Below, one piece after another: positions 8,205 through 16,402 of a DNA stretch of 40,404 nt (the stretch's first letter is position 1; every line of letters starts with the position of its first letter). The stretch lies in contig JBJXGB010000001.1 in the NCBI GenBank assembly GCA_046152935.1, positions 1 through 40,404 on the forward strand, written 5' to 3'. A program made the translations under genes and the position numbers. Source of the stretch: CAZMFZ01 sp046152935. GTDB taxonomy: Bacteria > Bacteroidota > Bacteroidia > Cytophagales > UBA9547. The notes under the pieces were generated by a model. The model was not told the origin of the DNA, searched no databases, and saw only the letters and a list, made by a program, of their open reading frames with translations.

Positions 8205-9455
8205 GTGGATTTATTTGAACGTATTGTTTCTGATTTCGGCCCTTTGGGCAAACACCATCAGATTTCTGAAGGTTATTATATGTTTCCAAAACTTGAAGGC
8301 GAAATTGGCCCTAGAATGAAGTTTATGGGAAAAGAAATGCTCAACTGGAGTTTGAACAACTATTTAGGTTTAGCCAATCATCCCGAAGTACGCAAAGCAG
8401 ATGCAGATTCAGCCGCAGAATGGGGTATGGCTACGCCAATGGGTGCCAGAATGATGTCTGGACAAACCAAATACCATGAAGAATTGGAATGCAGCTTGGC
8501 CACTTTTGTAGGCAAAGAATCTGCGTATTTGCTAAATTTTGGCTATCAAGGCATACTTTCGGTGATCGATGCCTTGCTAAAACGCCAAGATGTGGTTGTT
8601 TACGATTCTGAATGCCATGCTTGTATTATTGATGGTTTGAGAATGTTTTTGGGGAAAAGATTTGTATTTCCGCACAACGACATGGAAAATTTCGATAAGC
8701 AAATGGAGCGCGCTACCAAATTGGTAGAGCAGACAGGTGGCGGAATATTGGTAATAACGGAAGGCGTATTTGGTATGGCTGGTGATATGGGCAATTTGAA
8801 AGAAATAGTGGCTTTCAAAAAGAAATACCAATTTCGATTACTAATAGATGATGCACATGGTTTTGGAACAATGGGCAAAACTGGTGCTGGTGCTGGCGAA
8901 GAGCAAGGTGTGCAAGATGAAATCGACATTTATTTCTCTACTTTTGCCAAATCTATGGCAAGCATCGGTGCGTTTGTATCTGGGCCAAAAGACATTATTA
9001 CTTTTTTGAAATATAATATGCGTTCGCAAATTTTTGCGAAATCTCTGCCAATGCCACTGGTAATTGGGGCGATGAAGCGCTTAGAATTGGTACAGACCAA
9101 ACCAGAATTGCGAGAAAACCTATGGAAAATTGTAAACGCACTTCAAGATGGTTTGCGAAAAGAAGGCTTTAATCTCGGCAGGTCTCAATCGCCAGTAACC
9201 CCTGTGGTGTTGAGTGGTACAGGCTATGAAGCAGGACATTTGGTAGCCGATTTAAGGGAAAATTTTGGTATTTTCTGCTCAATTGTTATTTATCCAGTAG
9301 TGCCAAAAGATGTGATAATGTTGAGAGTGATACCAACAGCAGTTCACACATTAGAAGATGTAAAATATACAATCGAAACTTTCTCTAAAATAAGAACGAA
9401 GCTGCTCAACAAAGAATACCCACAAGATGTGGCTCCAAAAATGGTAATGGGTTAG
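8205..9455 (+). CDS. spt: Serine palmitoyltransferase (alpha-oxoamine synthase)
   Basis: PLP-dependent condensation of L-serine with a fatty acyl-CoA to 3-ketosphinganine, the first step of sphingolipid synthesis. The 416 residues show the alpha-oxoamine synthase plan: LNNYLGLANHPEV near 50, the PLP-stacking His138 in DSECHACIIDG, the cofactor Asp/His motif DDAHGFG (215-221) and the Schiff-base Lys249 in FSTFAKSMASIGAF. The last motif resembles Bacteroidota Spt more than KBL or BioF. Translation starts at a GTG preceded by a good promoter. Glycine C-acetyltransferase (kbl) is the main alternative, but the usual tdh partner is absent. Confidence 0.85.
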   Translation: MDLFERIVSDFGPLGKHHQISEGYYMFPKLEGEIGPRMKFMGKEMLNWSLNNYLGLANHPEVRKADADSAAEWGMATPMGARMMSGQTKYHEELECSLATFVGKESAYLLNFGYQGILSVIDALLKRQDVVVYDSECHACIIDGLRMFLGKRFVFPHNDMENFDKQMERATKLVEQTGGGILVITEGVFGMAGDMGNLKEIVAFKKKYQFRLLIDDAHGFGTMGKTGAGAGEEQGVQDEIDIYFSTFAKSMASIGAFVSGPKDIITFLKYNMRSQIFAKSLPMPLVIGAMKRLELVQTKPELRENLWKIVNALQDGLRKEGFNLGRSQSPVTPVVLSGTGYEAGHLVADLRENFGIFCSIVIYPVVPKDVIMLRVIPTAVHTLEDVKYTIETFSKIRTKLLNKEYPQDVAPKMVMG

Positions 9456-9511
9456 TAATTTAAAATATTTGGGTAAAAAATTGGATAAATTTCAAATTTA
9501 ATAGATTAAAT

Positions 9512-9542
9512 TTTGCTTGAAACCATTTAATACCTATTTTAG
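9512..9542 (+). promoter_or_regulatory. Putative promoter for the Hc1 gene
   Basis: TTTG at 9512-9515, a 19-base spacer, then TATTTTAG at 9535-9542. The second element matches TAnnTTTG at all but one fixed position. The predicted start of transcription is near 9549, about 50 bases ahead of the Hc1 ATG. Confidence 0.5.
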
Positions 9543-9599
9543 TCGCATCAAAAGCATTTAACTCTAAGTTTGTTTAATAAACCTTAATAATACCGTATA

Positions 9600-9782
9600 A
9601 TGAAAAGATTTGAAGAAATCAAAAACCTAATTTTGTCTCTTGAAGGCGATTTTGAAAAGTTCTATGACAAAGCCAACCAAGCTGCTGGTACTCGTGTGAG
9701 AAAAGGTATGCAGGACATGAAAACTTTAGCTCAGGATATCAGAACTGAAGTTCAAAACATGAAAAATGAAACGCCAAGCTAG
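9600..9782 (+). CDS. Histone H1-like protein Hc1
   Basis: A 60-residue basic/acidic helical protein matching the short Hc1-type proteins common in Bacteroidota: the pattern LEGDFEKFYDKANQAAGTRVRKGMQDMKTLAQ is near identical to what I recall for that family. It probably binds DNA and helps nucleoid compaction, although these short forms lack the long lysine-rich tail of chlamydial Hc1. It is monocistronic, with its own promoter and a terminator right after the stop. Confidence 0.85.
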   Translation: MKRFEEIKNLILSLEGDFEKFYDKANQAAGTRVRKGMQDMKTLAQDIRTEVQNMKNETPS

Positions 9783-9811
9783 TTTCGTTTGTTACTTTTA
9801 ATTAGAAAAAT

Positions 9812-9840
9812 AAGGCGCTTTTTAAGCGCTTTTATTTTTT
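9812..9840. terminator. Intrinsic terminator between Hc1 and dapA
   Basis: AAGGCGCTT-TTT-AAGCGCTTT forms a 9-bp stem with one G-T pair, followed by a T-rich run (TTTTATTTTTT). It terminates the Hc1 transcript. The T-run overlaps the dapA stop, so for dapA it can only act in the extreme 3' end. Confidence 0.75.
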
Positions 9841-10704
9841 GTAGGCTTTTGAAAGTTTTTCTAAAAGACCACTTGACGCTTTGGTTAATGGCAAACGCAC
9901 CACGGTGCTACAAATTCCCATTATTTCAAGCATAGCTTTTACACCTACTGGGTTTCCTTCTTCAAAAAACAATTTATTGTAATGGCAAAATTTGTGCAAC
10001 TCGGCATTGGCTTTTGGAAAATCTGAAGCGAGCGCATAATTGGCCATTTTAGAAGTGATATCCGGAAACACATTTGAAATGGCAGATATGGCTCCTACGC
10101 CACCAATGGCTATCATGGGAACGGTGAGAATATCATCGCCACCTATAATCAAAAAATCATTTGGCTTGTTTTTAGCAATATCGATCGACTGAGCCAAATC
10201 GCCAGAAGCCTCTTTTATTCCTACTATGTTTTTGTGATGAGCCAATCGTAAGGTTGTGTCTGCTGTCATGTTCGAGCCCGTTCTGCCAGGAATATTGTAC
10301 ATAATTACAGGCACAGGGCATGCATCCGCTAAAGCTGTATAGTGCTGAAAAAGACCTTCTTGGCTCGGCTTGTTGTAATATGGACTTACAGACAAGATAC
10401 CATCAACGCCATTAAAATTTACTTCTTTGCATTTTTCTACCAAATCGGCAGTGTTATTACCACCCAAACCATACACGATTGGCAAATGCTTTGGATTGTG
10501 AGTAATAATAAAGGAAAGAACTTCTTTTTTCTCTCTTGCGGAAAGCGTAGAAGTCTCGCCCGTAGTACCTAAAACCACTAAATAATCTACTCCGCCTTTG
10601 GTTACGTGTTCTATCAATCTTTCTAAAGAAGCAAAATCTATCGAAAAGTCGTCCTTGAAAGGGGTAACCAAAGCTACGCCCGTACCGTGAAATTTAGAAT
10701 TCAT
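9832..10704 (-). CDS. dapA: 4-hydroxy-tetrahydrodipicolinate synthase
   Basis: Condenses pyruvate with aspartate semialdehyde in the diaminopimelate/lysine pathway. The 290-residue TIM barrel has the standard residues: the GTTGET block (46-51), Tyr136 in MYNIPGRTG and the Schiff-base Lys164 in GIKEASGDL. The length is typical. The ATG gives the family N-terminus (FHGTGVALVTPF). The gene is alone on this strand between the Hc1 gene (convergent) and metG (upstream, same strand, 180-base gap). Confidence 0.97.
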   Translation of the reverse strand: MNSKFHGTGVALVTPFKDDFSIDFASLERLIEHVTKGGVDYLVVLGTTGETSTLSAREKKEVLSFIITHNPKHLPIVYGLGGNNTADLVEKCKEVNFNGVDGILSVSPYYNKPSQEGLFQHYTALADACPVPVIMYNIPGRTGSNMTADTTLRLAHHKNIVGIKEASGDLAQSIDIAKNKPNDFLIIGGDDILTVPMIAIGGVGAISAISNVFPDITSKMANYALASDFPKANAELHKFCHYNKLFFEEGNPVGVKAMLEIMGICSTVVRLPLTKASSGLLEKLSKAYKK

Positions 10705-10885
10705 CGTTTAATAATTATTGAAAACTAGGAATAGATCGATATTTAAAATATAATTATCTACAAATAAATATTTTTTCCTTCCTAAAAAATTGGGAACGCA
10801 AATTGGCGAAAATATTTAAAGATTAATGAACGAGGTGGAGTAATTTATTTCAAATTGAAATCAAATTTCAAACAATACTTTTCGA

Positions 10886-13045
10886 CTATCGTATCTCTGC
10901 CCCATTTTTTGCAAAATCATTTGGGCTGATAAACACCAGTTTTCCATCTTCATTCTCAGCCATCAATATCATGCCTTGCGACTCTATGCCTTTCAATTTT
11001 TTGGGAGCAAGGTTTACTAGTATCGAAACTTGCTTTCCAATAATCTCTTCGGGAACGAAATGCAAGGCGATTCCACTCACTACAGTTCTAACATCAATGC
11101 CTGTGTCTATCTTCAATTTTAATAATTTATCGGCTTTTTCTACTTTTTCGGCCTCCAAAATAGTGCCTACGCGAATATCGAGCTTAGCAAAATCTTCAAA
11201 ATTAATATCTGGTTTTTGAGTATTTACCTGTTTTATGTCAGATGTTTCCTCTTTAATCATTTCTTCTTTTATCTCTGTCAATGTTCCTTTCAATTTAATA
11301 ATTTGAGCTTCAATAGCATCATCTTCAATTTTTTCAAACAGCAAAGCAGGTTTATTGAGTTGATGATCCGAAAGTAAAATATCTTTCTGTTGATTGATAA
11401 TCAGTTCATAATCAGCGTATTTAACGGCTTCAATATTTAATAAATGAAATAGTTTTTGAGAAGTAAATGGCATAAATGGCTCCATTAGTAGTGCCAAAGC
11501 CCCAGTAATTTGAATAGACACGTACATTATCTCTTCTGTCTGTACAGGATTTGTTTTTACCAATTTCCAAGGCTCTGTATCTGCAAGCATTTTATTACCA
11601 TTCCTTGCCAAATCAATCAAACAAGCCAACGCATCTCTAAACTTAAATTTATCCACATTATCACAAATATCTTTTGCAATCGATTGGATGATATTTACAT
11701 ACTTCTGGGATAATTCAGAATAAATTAATGGTTTCGCAGGCACTTTCCCTTCATAATATTTATCTGTCAATACCAACACTCTATTCACAAAATTGCCCAA
11801 AATACCAACCAATTCGCTATTGTTGGCGGTTTGAAAATCTTTCCAAGTGAAATTATTATCTTTGGTTTCTGGAGCATTGGAAGTAAGAAAATACCGCAAT
11901 GCATCTTGTTTATCTGGAAAATCTATCAAATATTCGTGTGCCCAAACTGCCCAATTTCTCGATGTGGATATTTTATTGCCTTCCAAATTCAAAAATTCGT
12001 TGGCAGGAATTTCATCTGCCAACTGCAAACCGCCATGTTCGTGGCACATGGCAGGAAATATCAATCCATGAAACACTATATTATCTTTGCCAATAAAATG
12101 CACCAAACAATTGTTTTCATCATTTTTCCAATAATCCAAATAGGTATTATTTTTCCATCTTTCATCTTTACTATTTAAAAAACCAACATTGTATTTCTGC
12201 TGATAATCAGCATCTTGCGATTTAGAAAACAATTCTTTTGTCATAGAAATGTAGCCAATCGGTGCATCGAACCAAACATACAAAACCTTACCTTCTGTGT
12301 CTGGAATTCCTATTGGCAATGAAACACCCCAATCCAAATCTCTCGTCATGGCTCTTGGTTTTAGCCCTTCTTTTAGCCACGATTTGCATTGCCCAAATAC
12401 ATTTGCTTTCCAATTGCTGTGGCTTTCTATGTAGGAATTTAAAAATGTTTCTTGAATCTCATCTAAAGGCAAATACCAGTTTTTAGTCGTTTTTTTGATA
12501 GGTTTTAAGCCGCTCAAAGCCGAATGCGGATTTATCAACTCGTCTGGACTTAATGTAGAGCCGCATTTTTCGCATTGATCGCCATAGGCATTTTCGTTGG
12601 CACAAACTGGGCAAGTGCCTATAATGTAGCGATCTGCTAAAAACTTATTGGCACTTTCGTCAAAAAACTGCTCTGTTTCAAGCTCCGTAAATGACCCTTT
12701 ATTATACAAATTCTTAAAAAAATCTTGAGAAGTTTCGTGATGTACCGGATTGCTGGTTCTGGAATAAATATCGGGCGAAATACCAAATTCTTGAAAAGTA
12801 TCTTTAATCATTTTGTGGTATTTATCTACCACTTGCTGAGGTGTAATGCCTTCTTTTTCAGCTTTTATCGTAATGGGAACACCATGTTCATCAGAACCAG
12901 TCACAAAAATCACATCTTGACCTTTGCTTCGCAAATAACGTGCATAAATATCGGCAGGAATATAACAACCAGCCAAATGACCAATGTGAACTGGCCCATT
13001 TGCATATAAAAGTGCGGCTGTAATTACCGTTCGTTTTGAACTCAT
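10886..13045 (-). CDS. metG: Methionyl-tRNA synthetase
   Basis: Charges tRNA-Met. The 719-residue class I enzyme shows HIGH at 20-23, a zinc-binding knuckle with Cys145/148/158/161, and a KMSKS variant KISTS at 358-362. There is an anticodon-binding helical domain to about 560, then a C-terminal Trbp111-like OB-fold (about 612-719; FAKLDIRVGTILEAEKVEKADKL) that adds tRNA affinity and dimerisation. The four-cysteine type and C-terminal domain are usual in this phylum. The gap of about 100 bases upstream contains no obvious T-box or SAM riboswitch. Confidence 0.97.
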   Translation of the reverse strand: MSSKRTVITAALLYANGPVHIGHLAGCYIPADIYARYLRSKGQDVIFVTGSDEHGVPITIKAEKEGITPQQVVDKYHKMIKDTFQEFGISPDIYSRTSNPVHHETSQDFFKNLYNKGSFTELETEQFFDESANKFLADRYIIGTCPVCANENAYGDQCEKCGSTLSPDELINPHSALSGLKPIKKTTKNWYLPLDEIQETFLNSYIESHSNWKANVFGQCKSWLKEGLKPRAMTRDLDWGVSLPIGIPDTEGKVLYVWFDAPIGYISMTKELFSKSQDADYQQKYNVGFLNSKDERWKNNTYLDYWKNDENNCLVHFIGKDNIVFHGLIFPAMCHEHGGLQLADEIPANEFLNLEGNKISTSRNWAVWAHEYLIDFPDKQDALRYFLTSNAPETKDNNFTWKDFQTANNSELVGILGNFVNRVLVLTDKYYEGKVPAKPLIYSELSQKYVNIIQSIAKDICDNVDKFKFRDALACLIDLARNGNKMLADTEPWKLVKTNPVQTEEIMYVSIQITGALALLMEPFMPFTSQKLFHLLNIEAVKYADYELIINQQKDILLSDHQLNKPALLFEKIEDDAIEAQIIKLKGTLTEIKEEMIKEETSDIKQVNTQKPDINFEDFAKLDIRVGTILEAEKVEKADKLLKLKIDTGIDVRTVVSGIALHFVPEEIIGKQVSILVNLAPKKLKGIESQGMILMAENEDGKLVFISPNDFAKNGAEIR

Positions 13046-13144
13046 AAATAAAATATTTGGTTTTTAATAAATTGTAAATCAGACAGTTATATCAACAAAT
13101 GAATATAAACCAGATTTAAAAAAATAAAATCGTGGGCTAAAAAA

Positions 13145-13687
13145 TTACTCTTTTACAACGGCACTTTCTATTTCGGTTAATTTTTCTGGCGTGTAGGTGC
13201 CTGCATTTGAAGCCGATATTTTGCCATCTTTATCTATGACACAAAAATAGGGTTCATCTCTTTTACCAAAGTCTAGCTCAGATGTATAAGGTTTGAGTGA
13301 ACCTTGGTAAATAATTATGTTTTTGTAGAAATCTTTACCTACACTTTTTTTCAATTTAGTTTCAATAGCATCTGAAGCCAAGTTTTTAATCCCTGAAAGC
13401 ATAATGATAAAATACAAATTAATATCATAAGGCTCAGGATCGAGTGGATTTTTAACCAAAAAGGTGTTCACCAATGGTTGCAACCAAGAATTCAAGGCTT
13501 TTTCAGTTTTTGGAGAATAAACCAAGCAAACTAATGTATTTTTATTGCTGTTTTTTAGTGGAAAAACGATCGCATTTCCATCTAAAGCTTTTCCTTCGAG
13601 AAGCGGAAATTGTTTGCCAACTTGAGCAAAAATATTGAATTCAGCGATCAAAAAAAGAGCCAAAACAGCAATTAGCTTGGTTTTCAT
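13145..13687 (-). CDS. Secreted thioredoxin-fold-like protein of unknown function
   Basis: A 180-residue exported protein. From the ATG at 13687 it begins with a signal peptide (about 1-20, cleavage after NIFA). An upstream in-frame start would place 20 residues before the signal and overlap miaB. The mature part looks thioredoxin-like (GKQFPLLEGKALDGNAIVFP, LVCLVYSP, later PYFCVIDKDGKI) but lacks a CXXC, so a redox role is unlikely. I see some likeness to the ATP10-type assembly factor pattern, but this is weak. It starts 20 bases after the miaB stop and is probably its operon partner. Confidence 0.7.
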   Translation of the reverse strand: MKTKLIAVLALFLIAEFNIFAQVGKQFPLLEGKALDGNAIVFPLKNSNKNTLVCLVYSPKTEKALNSWLQPLVNTFLVKNPLDPEPYDINLYFIIMLSGIKNLASDAIETKLKKSVGKDFYKNIIIYQGSLKPYTSELDFGKRDEPYFCVIDKDGKISASNAGTYTPEKLTEIESAVVKE

Positions 13688-13707
13688 AGTGTGTTTAAAA
13701 TTGAATA

Positions 13708-15159
13708 TTATTTTACAACTGTCCCCAGCAAAGTAGCTTGCGAACAATCATCTACAAATACATTTACATATTCGCCCTTTTTATGGTCGCCTCTTGGTAT
13801 TACCACCATTTTATTTTGGCTATTTCTGCCGGCAAGCTGCTCATTCGATCTTTTAGAAAATCCCTCTAAAAGTACTTTATGCACTTTCCCAACATCTAAT
13901 TTATTCCTTTCTCTTGAACGTTGATGCTGCAGTTCGATAATTTCTGCAAGCCTTCTTTTCTTCACCTCTTCGCTAATATCGTCTTTCAATTTCTTTGCGG
14001 CTGGCGTGTTTGGGCGTTCTGAGTAGGTAAACATGTAGGCGTAATCGTATTGTGCATATTGCATCAACGAAAGCGTGTCTTGATGTTCGGCCTCTGTTTC
14101 GCTGCAAAATCCACTTATAATATCAGTAGAAAGTCCACAGTCTTCGCCCAATATTCTTTTTATAGTATCAATTCGATTGATGTACCACTCTCGGGTGTAC
14201 GTGCGATTCATCAAATCTAATATGCGAGAATTTCCACTTTGCACAGGCAAATGCACATAATTGCATATATTTTCATATTTGGCAATCGTATAAATTACTT
14301 CATCAGTAATGTCTTTGGGGTGTGAAGTTGAAAAACGCACTCTCAAATCTGGATGAATTAAGGCTACTTTTTCTAACAATTGAGCAAAATTCACTGTGTG
14401 CAAATCAATGTTTTTTTCATTTTCAGAAGTGAATTTAGCCGGTGTGTATTTATATGAATCTACATTTTGCCCAAGCAATGTTACCTCTCTAAAGCCTTGA
14501 TTGAATAAGCTAGTCGCCTCATTTACAATAGATTGAGAATCGCGACTACGTTCACGCCCCCTTGTATAAGGCACTACACAAAACGAACACATATTGTCGC
14601 AGCCTCGCATAATCGTGATAAAAGCAGTGACTCCATTTGAGTTTAATCTTACGGGCGTAATATCTGCATAGGTTTCTTCTCGAGAAAGAAATACGTTTAC
14701 TGCTTTCTGCCCCTCATCCACTTCGCTTAATAAATTGGGCAAATCGCGGTATGAATCTGGCCCTGCAACTAAATCTACAATTTTTTCTTCTTCAAGCCAT
14801 TTAGATTTCAATCGTTCAGCCATACAACCGAGTATACCTACAGTCATCTCCGGCTTTTTCGATTTCCAATTATTGATTTCTCTCAATCTATTTCGCACCT
14901 TTTGTTCGGCATTTTCTCTTATCGAACAAGTATTTAAAAAGACTACATCCGCTTCTTTGTAATCAGAAGTGGTGTCGAAACCATTATCCATTAACACGCT
15001 AGCCACAATTTCAGAATCTGCAAAATTCATCTGACAACCGTAGCTTTCAATATATAATTTACGTTTCTTTCCAGTATTTGTATTGGATGTAATGTGCTTA
15101 TTATCAGCTTCTTGTGCATGCTCTTTTTCTAGAACAGCTATATCTACTATCAATTCCAT
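13708..15159 (-). CDS. miaB: tRNA-2-methylthio-N6-dimethylallyladenosine synthase
   Basis: Radical SAM methylthiotransferase acting on i6A37 of tRNAs that read UNN codons. The 483 residues comprise an N-terminal UPF0004 domain with Cys in YGCQMN, NTCSIRENAE and GCMAERL. The radical SAM cluster motif CDNMCSFC follows, with PYTRGRERSR after it, and then a C-terminal TRAM domain (about 415-483). The N-terminus has an extra stretch of about 30 polar residues. The order and the MiaB-type CSIRE and RGRERSR signatures distinguish it from MtaB and RimO. On the minus strand a TAAATTTG-like element at 15194-15201 may be its -7 promoter element. Confidence 0.95.
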   Translation of the reverse strand: MELIVDIAVLEKEHAQEADNKHITSNTNTGKKRKLYIESYGCQMNFADSEIVASVLMDNGFDTTSDYKEADVVFLNTCSIRENAEQKVRNRLREINNWKSKKPEMTVGILGCMAERLKSKWLEEEKIVDLVAGPDSYRDLPNLLSEVDEGQKAVNVFLSREETYADITPVRLNSNGVTAFITIMRGCDNMCSFCVVPYTRGRERSRDSQSIVNEATSLFNQGFREVTLLGQNVDSYKYTPAKFTSENEKNIDLHTVNFAQLLEKVALIHPDLRVRFSTSHPKDITDEVIYTIAKYENICNYVHLPVQSGNSRILDLMNRTYTREWYINRIDTIKRILGEDCGLSTDIISGFCSETEAEHQDTLSLMQYAQYDYAYMFTYSERPNTPAAKKLKDDISEEVKKRRLAEIIELQHQRSRERNKLDVGKVHKVLLEGFSKRSNEQLAGRNSQNKMVVIPRGDHKKGEYVNVFVDDCSQATLLGTVVK

Positions 15160-15286
15160 TTCTTTTGATTTGTTTTCCTTAATTATGGGAAAACAAATTT
15201 AAACAAAAAACAAGATATGAATTTGCGAATTTAGTAAAAAGTTCTTTGAAACGAATGCTACGAGAAAATGAGACTTTCAGTAAAAT

Positions 15287-15472
15287 CTAAAACATATCAT
15301 CGAAAGCAAACTCTAGAAAACTATCAGGCAATTGCGCTTTCGATGTTTTATTTTTCTTGGACTTTTTTTTCTTTGCTCTCAATTTTGCTTTTTGCCTGTT
15401 GTTTGCAACCGTGCCAACTGTTCTGTTGGAAAAAGACTTGGTTAGACTGGGTCCAAAAATGGCGGTTTGCAT
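15287..15472 (-). CDS. Small lysine-rich hypothetical protein
   Basis: An open frame of 61 codons with a very basic centre (AKLRAKKKKSKKNK) and a hydrophobic/acidic tail (SFLEFAFDDMF). I do not recognise a family. Codon use looks like neighbouring genes, and the frame occupies most of an otherwise empty gap between miaB and the nucleosidase pseudogene. A TTTG-N18-TTATTTTG pattern lies just upstream, but it is so close that the mRNA would be nearly leaderless. A chance ORF is possible. Confidence 0.4.
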   Translation of the reverse strand: MQTAIFGPSLTKSFSNRTVGTVANNRQKAKLRAKKKKSKKNKTSKAQLPDSFLEFAFDDMF

Positions 15473-15559
15473 AAAGTCAAAATAATTGTGTATTTCTCTG
15501 TTACAAAGCTCAGCAAAAACACTTTACAAAAACATCCCCAATGGCGGGTATTTTTGCTT

Positions 15560-15585
15560 AAAAAACCATACCTGCTGGCAGGTAT
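15560..15585 (-). terminator. Intrinsic terminator of the nucleosidase pseudogene
   Basis: On the minus strand ATACCTGC-CA-GCAGGTAT forms an 8-bp hairpin followed by GG and six T. It lies about 20 bases after the pseudogene stop, a normal place for its terminator. Confidence 0.7.
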
Positions 15586-15602
15586 TAAGGGTAAGTAGTT
15601 CA

Positions 15603-16352
15603 CTAATTGGCCAATAAATATTCGGTAACAATGCCTAAAATGAGATTCTTTGTCTCTTTTTCAACAAATTTTTCAAAATCAATGTGTGTAGAATCGTTTG
15701 TTTTATCTGAAATAATACGAATGTGGAAAAGTGCAATATTGAAATCTTATCAGACTTGCAGTAATGAAGCACCTTCAATTTCAACAAAAACTAAATTCGG
15801 GACACTATTTTTAAGTAAATTAAGCTCTATTTGGCTTCCAATAAATTGATTGCCAATTGTAAATACACCTAAGTGAATTTTTATGTTATTCATCAAAAAT
15901 TCATTTCTAATATTACCATCGATTTGAATCTGAAACGACTTTTGGATATTGTTTTCTGTGGACATCTTGGCTTTTTCTTCTAAATCGGCACTAGAATCGA
16001 AATATCTGACTCCTAAAAGTGGAATTTCATATTGCGGAAACAGCCGCCTTGCATCCACGTGGTGTTGAAATGATGAGGAAGCAGTACAAATGTCTTCCAT
16101 CGAAACTCGGTCGGTCGCACCACCAGCTACACCTACCACGACCAATGGTGTAACTGAAAAATGGGTAATCATACATGATGCTGAAACTGCCGAAGCCCTT
16201 TTGCCAATTCTTCAAAGTGCAACAACTACTTTTTAATCTGAGATTTCACCAATACAATATTGCCTTTTGCCTGCTTCTACAATTTTCTCAACATTCATTA
16301 TTGTAAGCCGCAATTCAATTTCCTCGGGCATAGGCACTAAGATTCCTATCAT
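15603..16352 (-). pseudogene. Nucleoside phosphorylase family pseudogene (5'-methylthioadenosine/S-adenosylhomocysteine nucleosidase-like)
   Basis: Read continuously from the ATG at 16350-16352, the frame starts MIGILVPMPEEIE. It continues through ITHFSVTPLVVVGVAGGA, SSFQHHVDARRLFPQYEIPLLG, FTIGNQFIG, VEIEGASLLQV and IRIISDKTNDSTHIDFEKF to a TAG at 15603-15605. This is a full-length MTA/SAH nucleosidase-type protein (about 250 codons). It still has the family's catalytic Glu/Glu/Asp positions (PEE, VEIE, ISD). Four nonsense codons interrupt it: TAA at codon 40 (16233-16235), TGA at 47 (16212-16214), TGA at 201 and TAA at 202 (15747-15752). No frameshift is needed. The longest uninterrupted piece is about codons 48-200. 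It is almost certainly inactive. Confidence 0.88.
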
Positions 16353-16402
16353 TTATGATTCTTTTAATTTTTCAATAAGCAATATTTAGTAATAAAAGAA
16401 AA

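Noticed and set aside
11831..12178. Plus-strand ORFs of 65-115 codons inside the metG region
   Set aside because: They lie antisense to a well-conserved MetRS coding sequence, have hydrophobic, unstructured translations and no family match; typical shadows in AT-rich DNA.
15603..16352. Stop-codon recoding as an explanation for the in-frame TAA/TGA codons
   Set aside because: TAA and TGA both end many intact genes in this window, and both kinds occur inside this one gene, so genome-wide reassignment is excluded; no selenocysteine-like hairpin context was evident.
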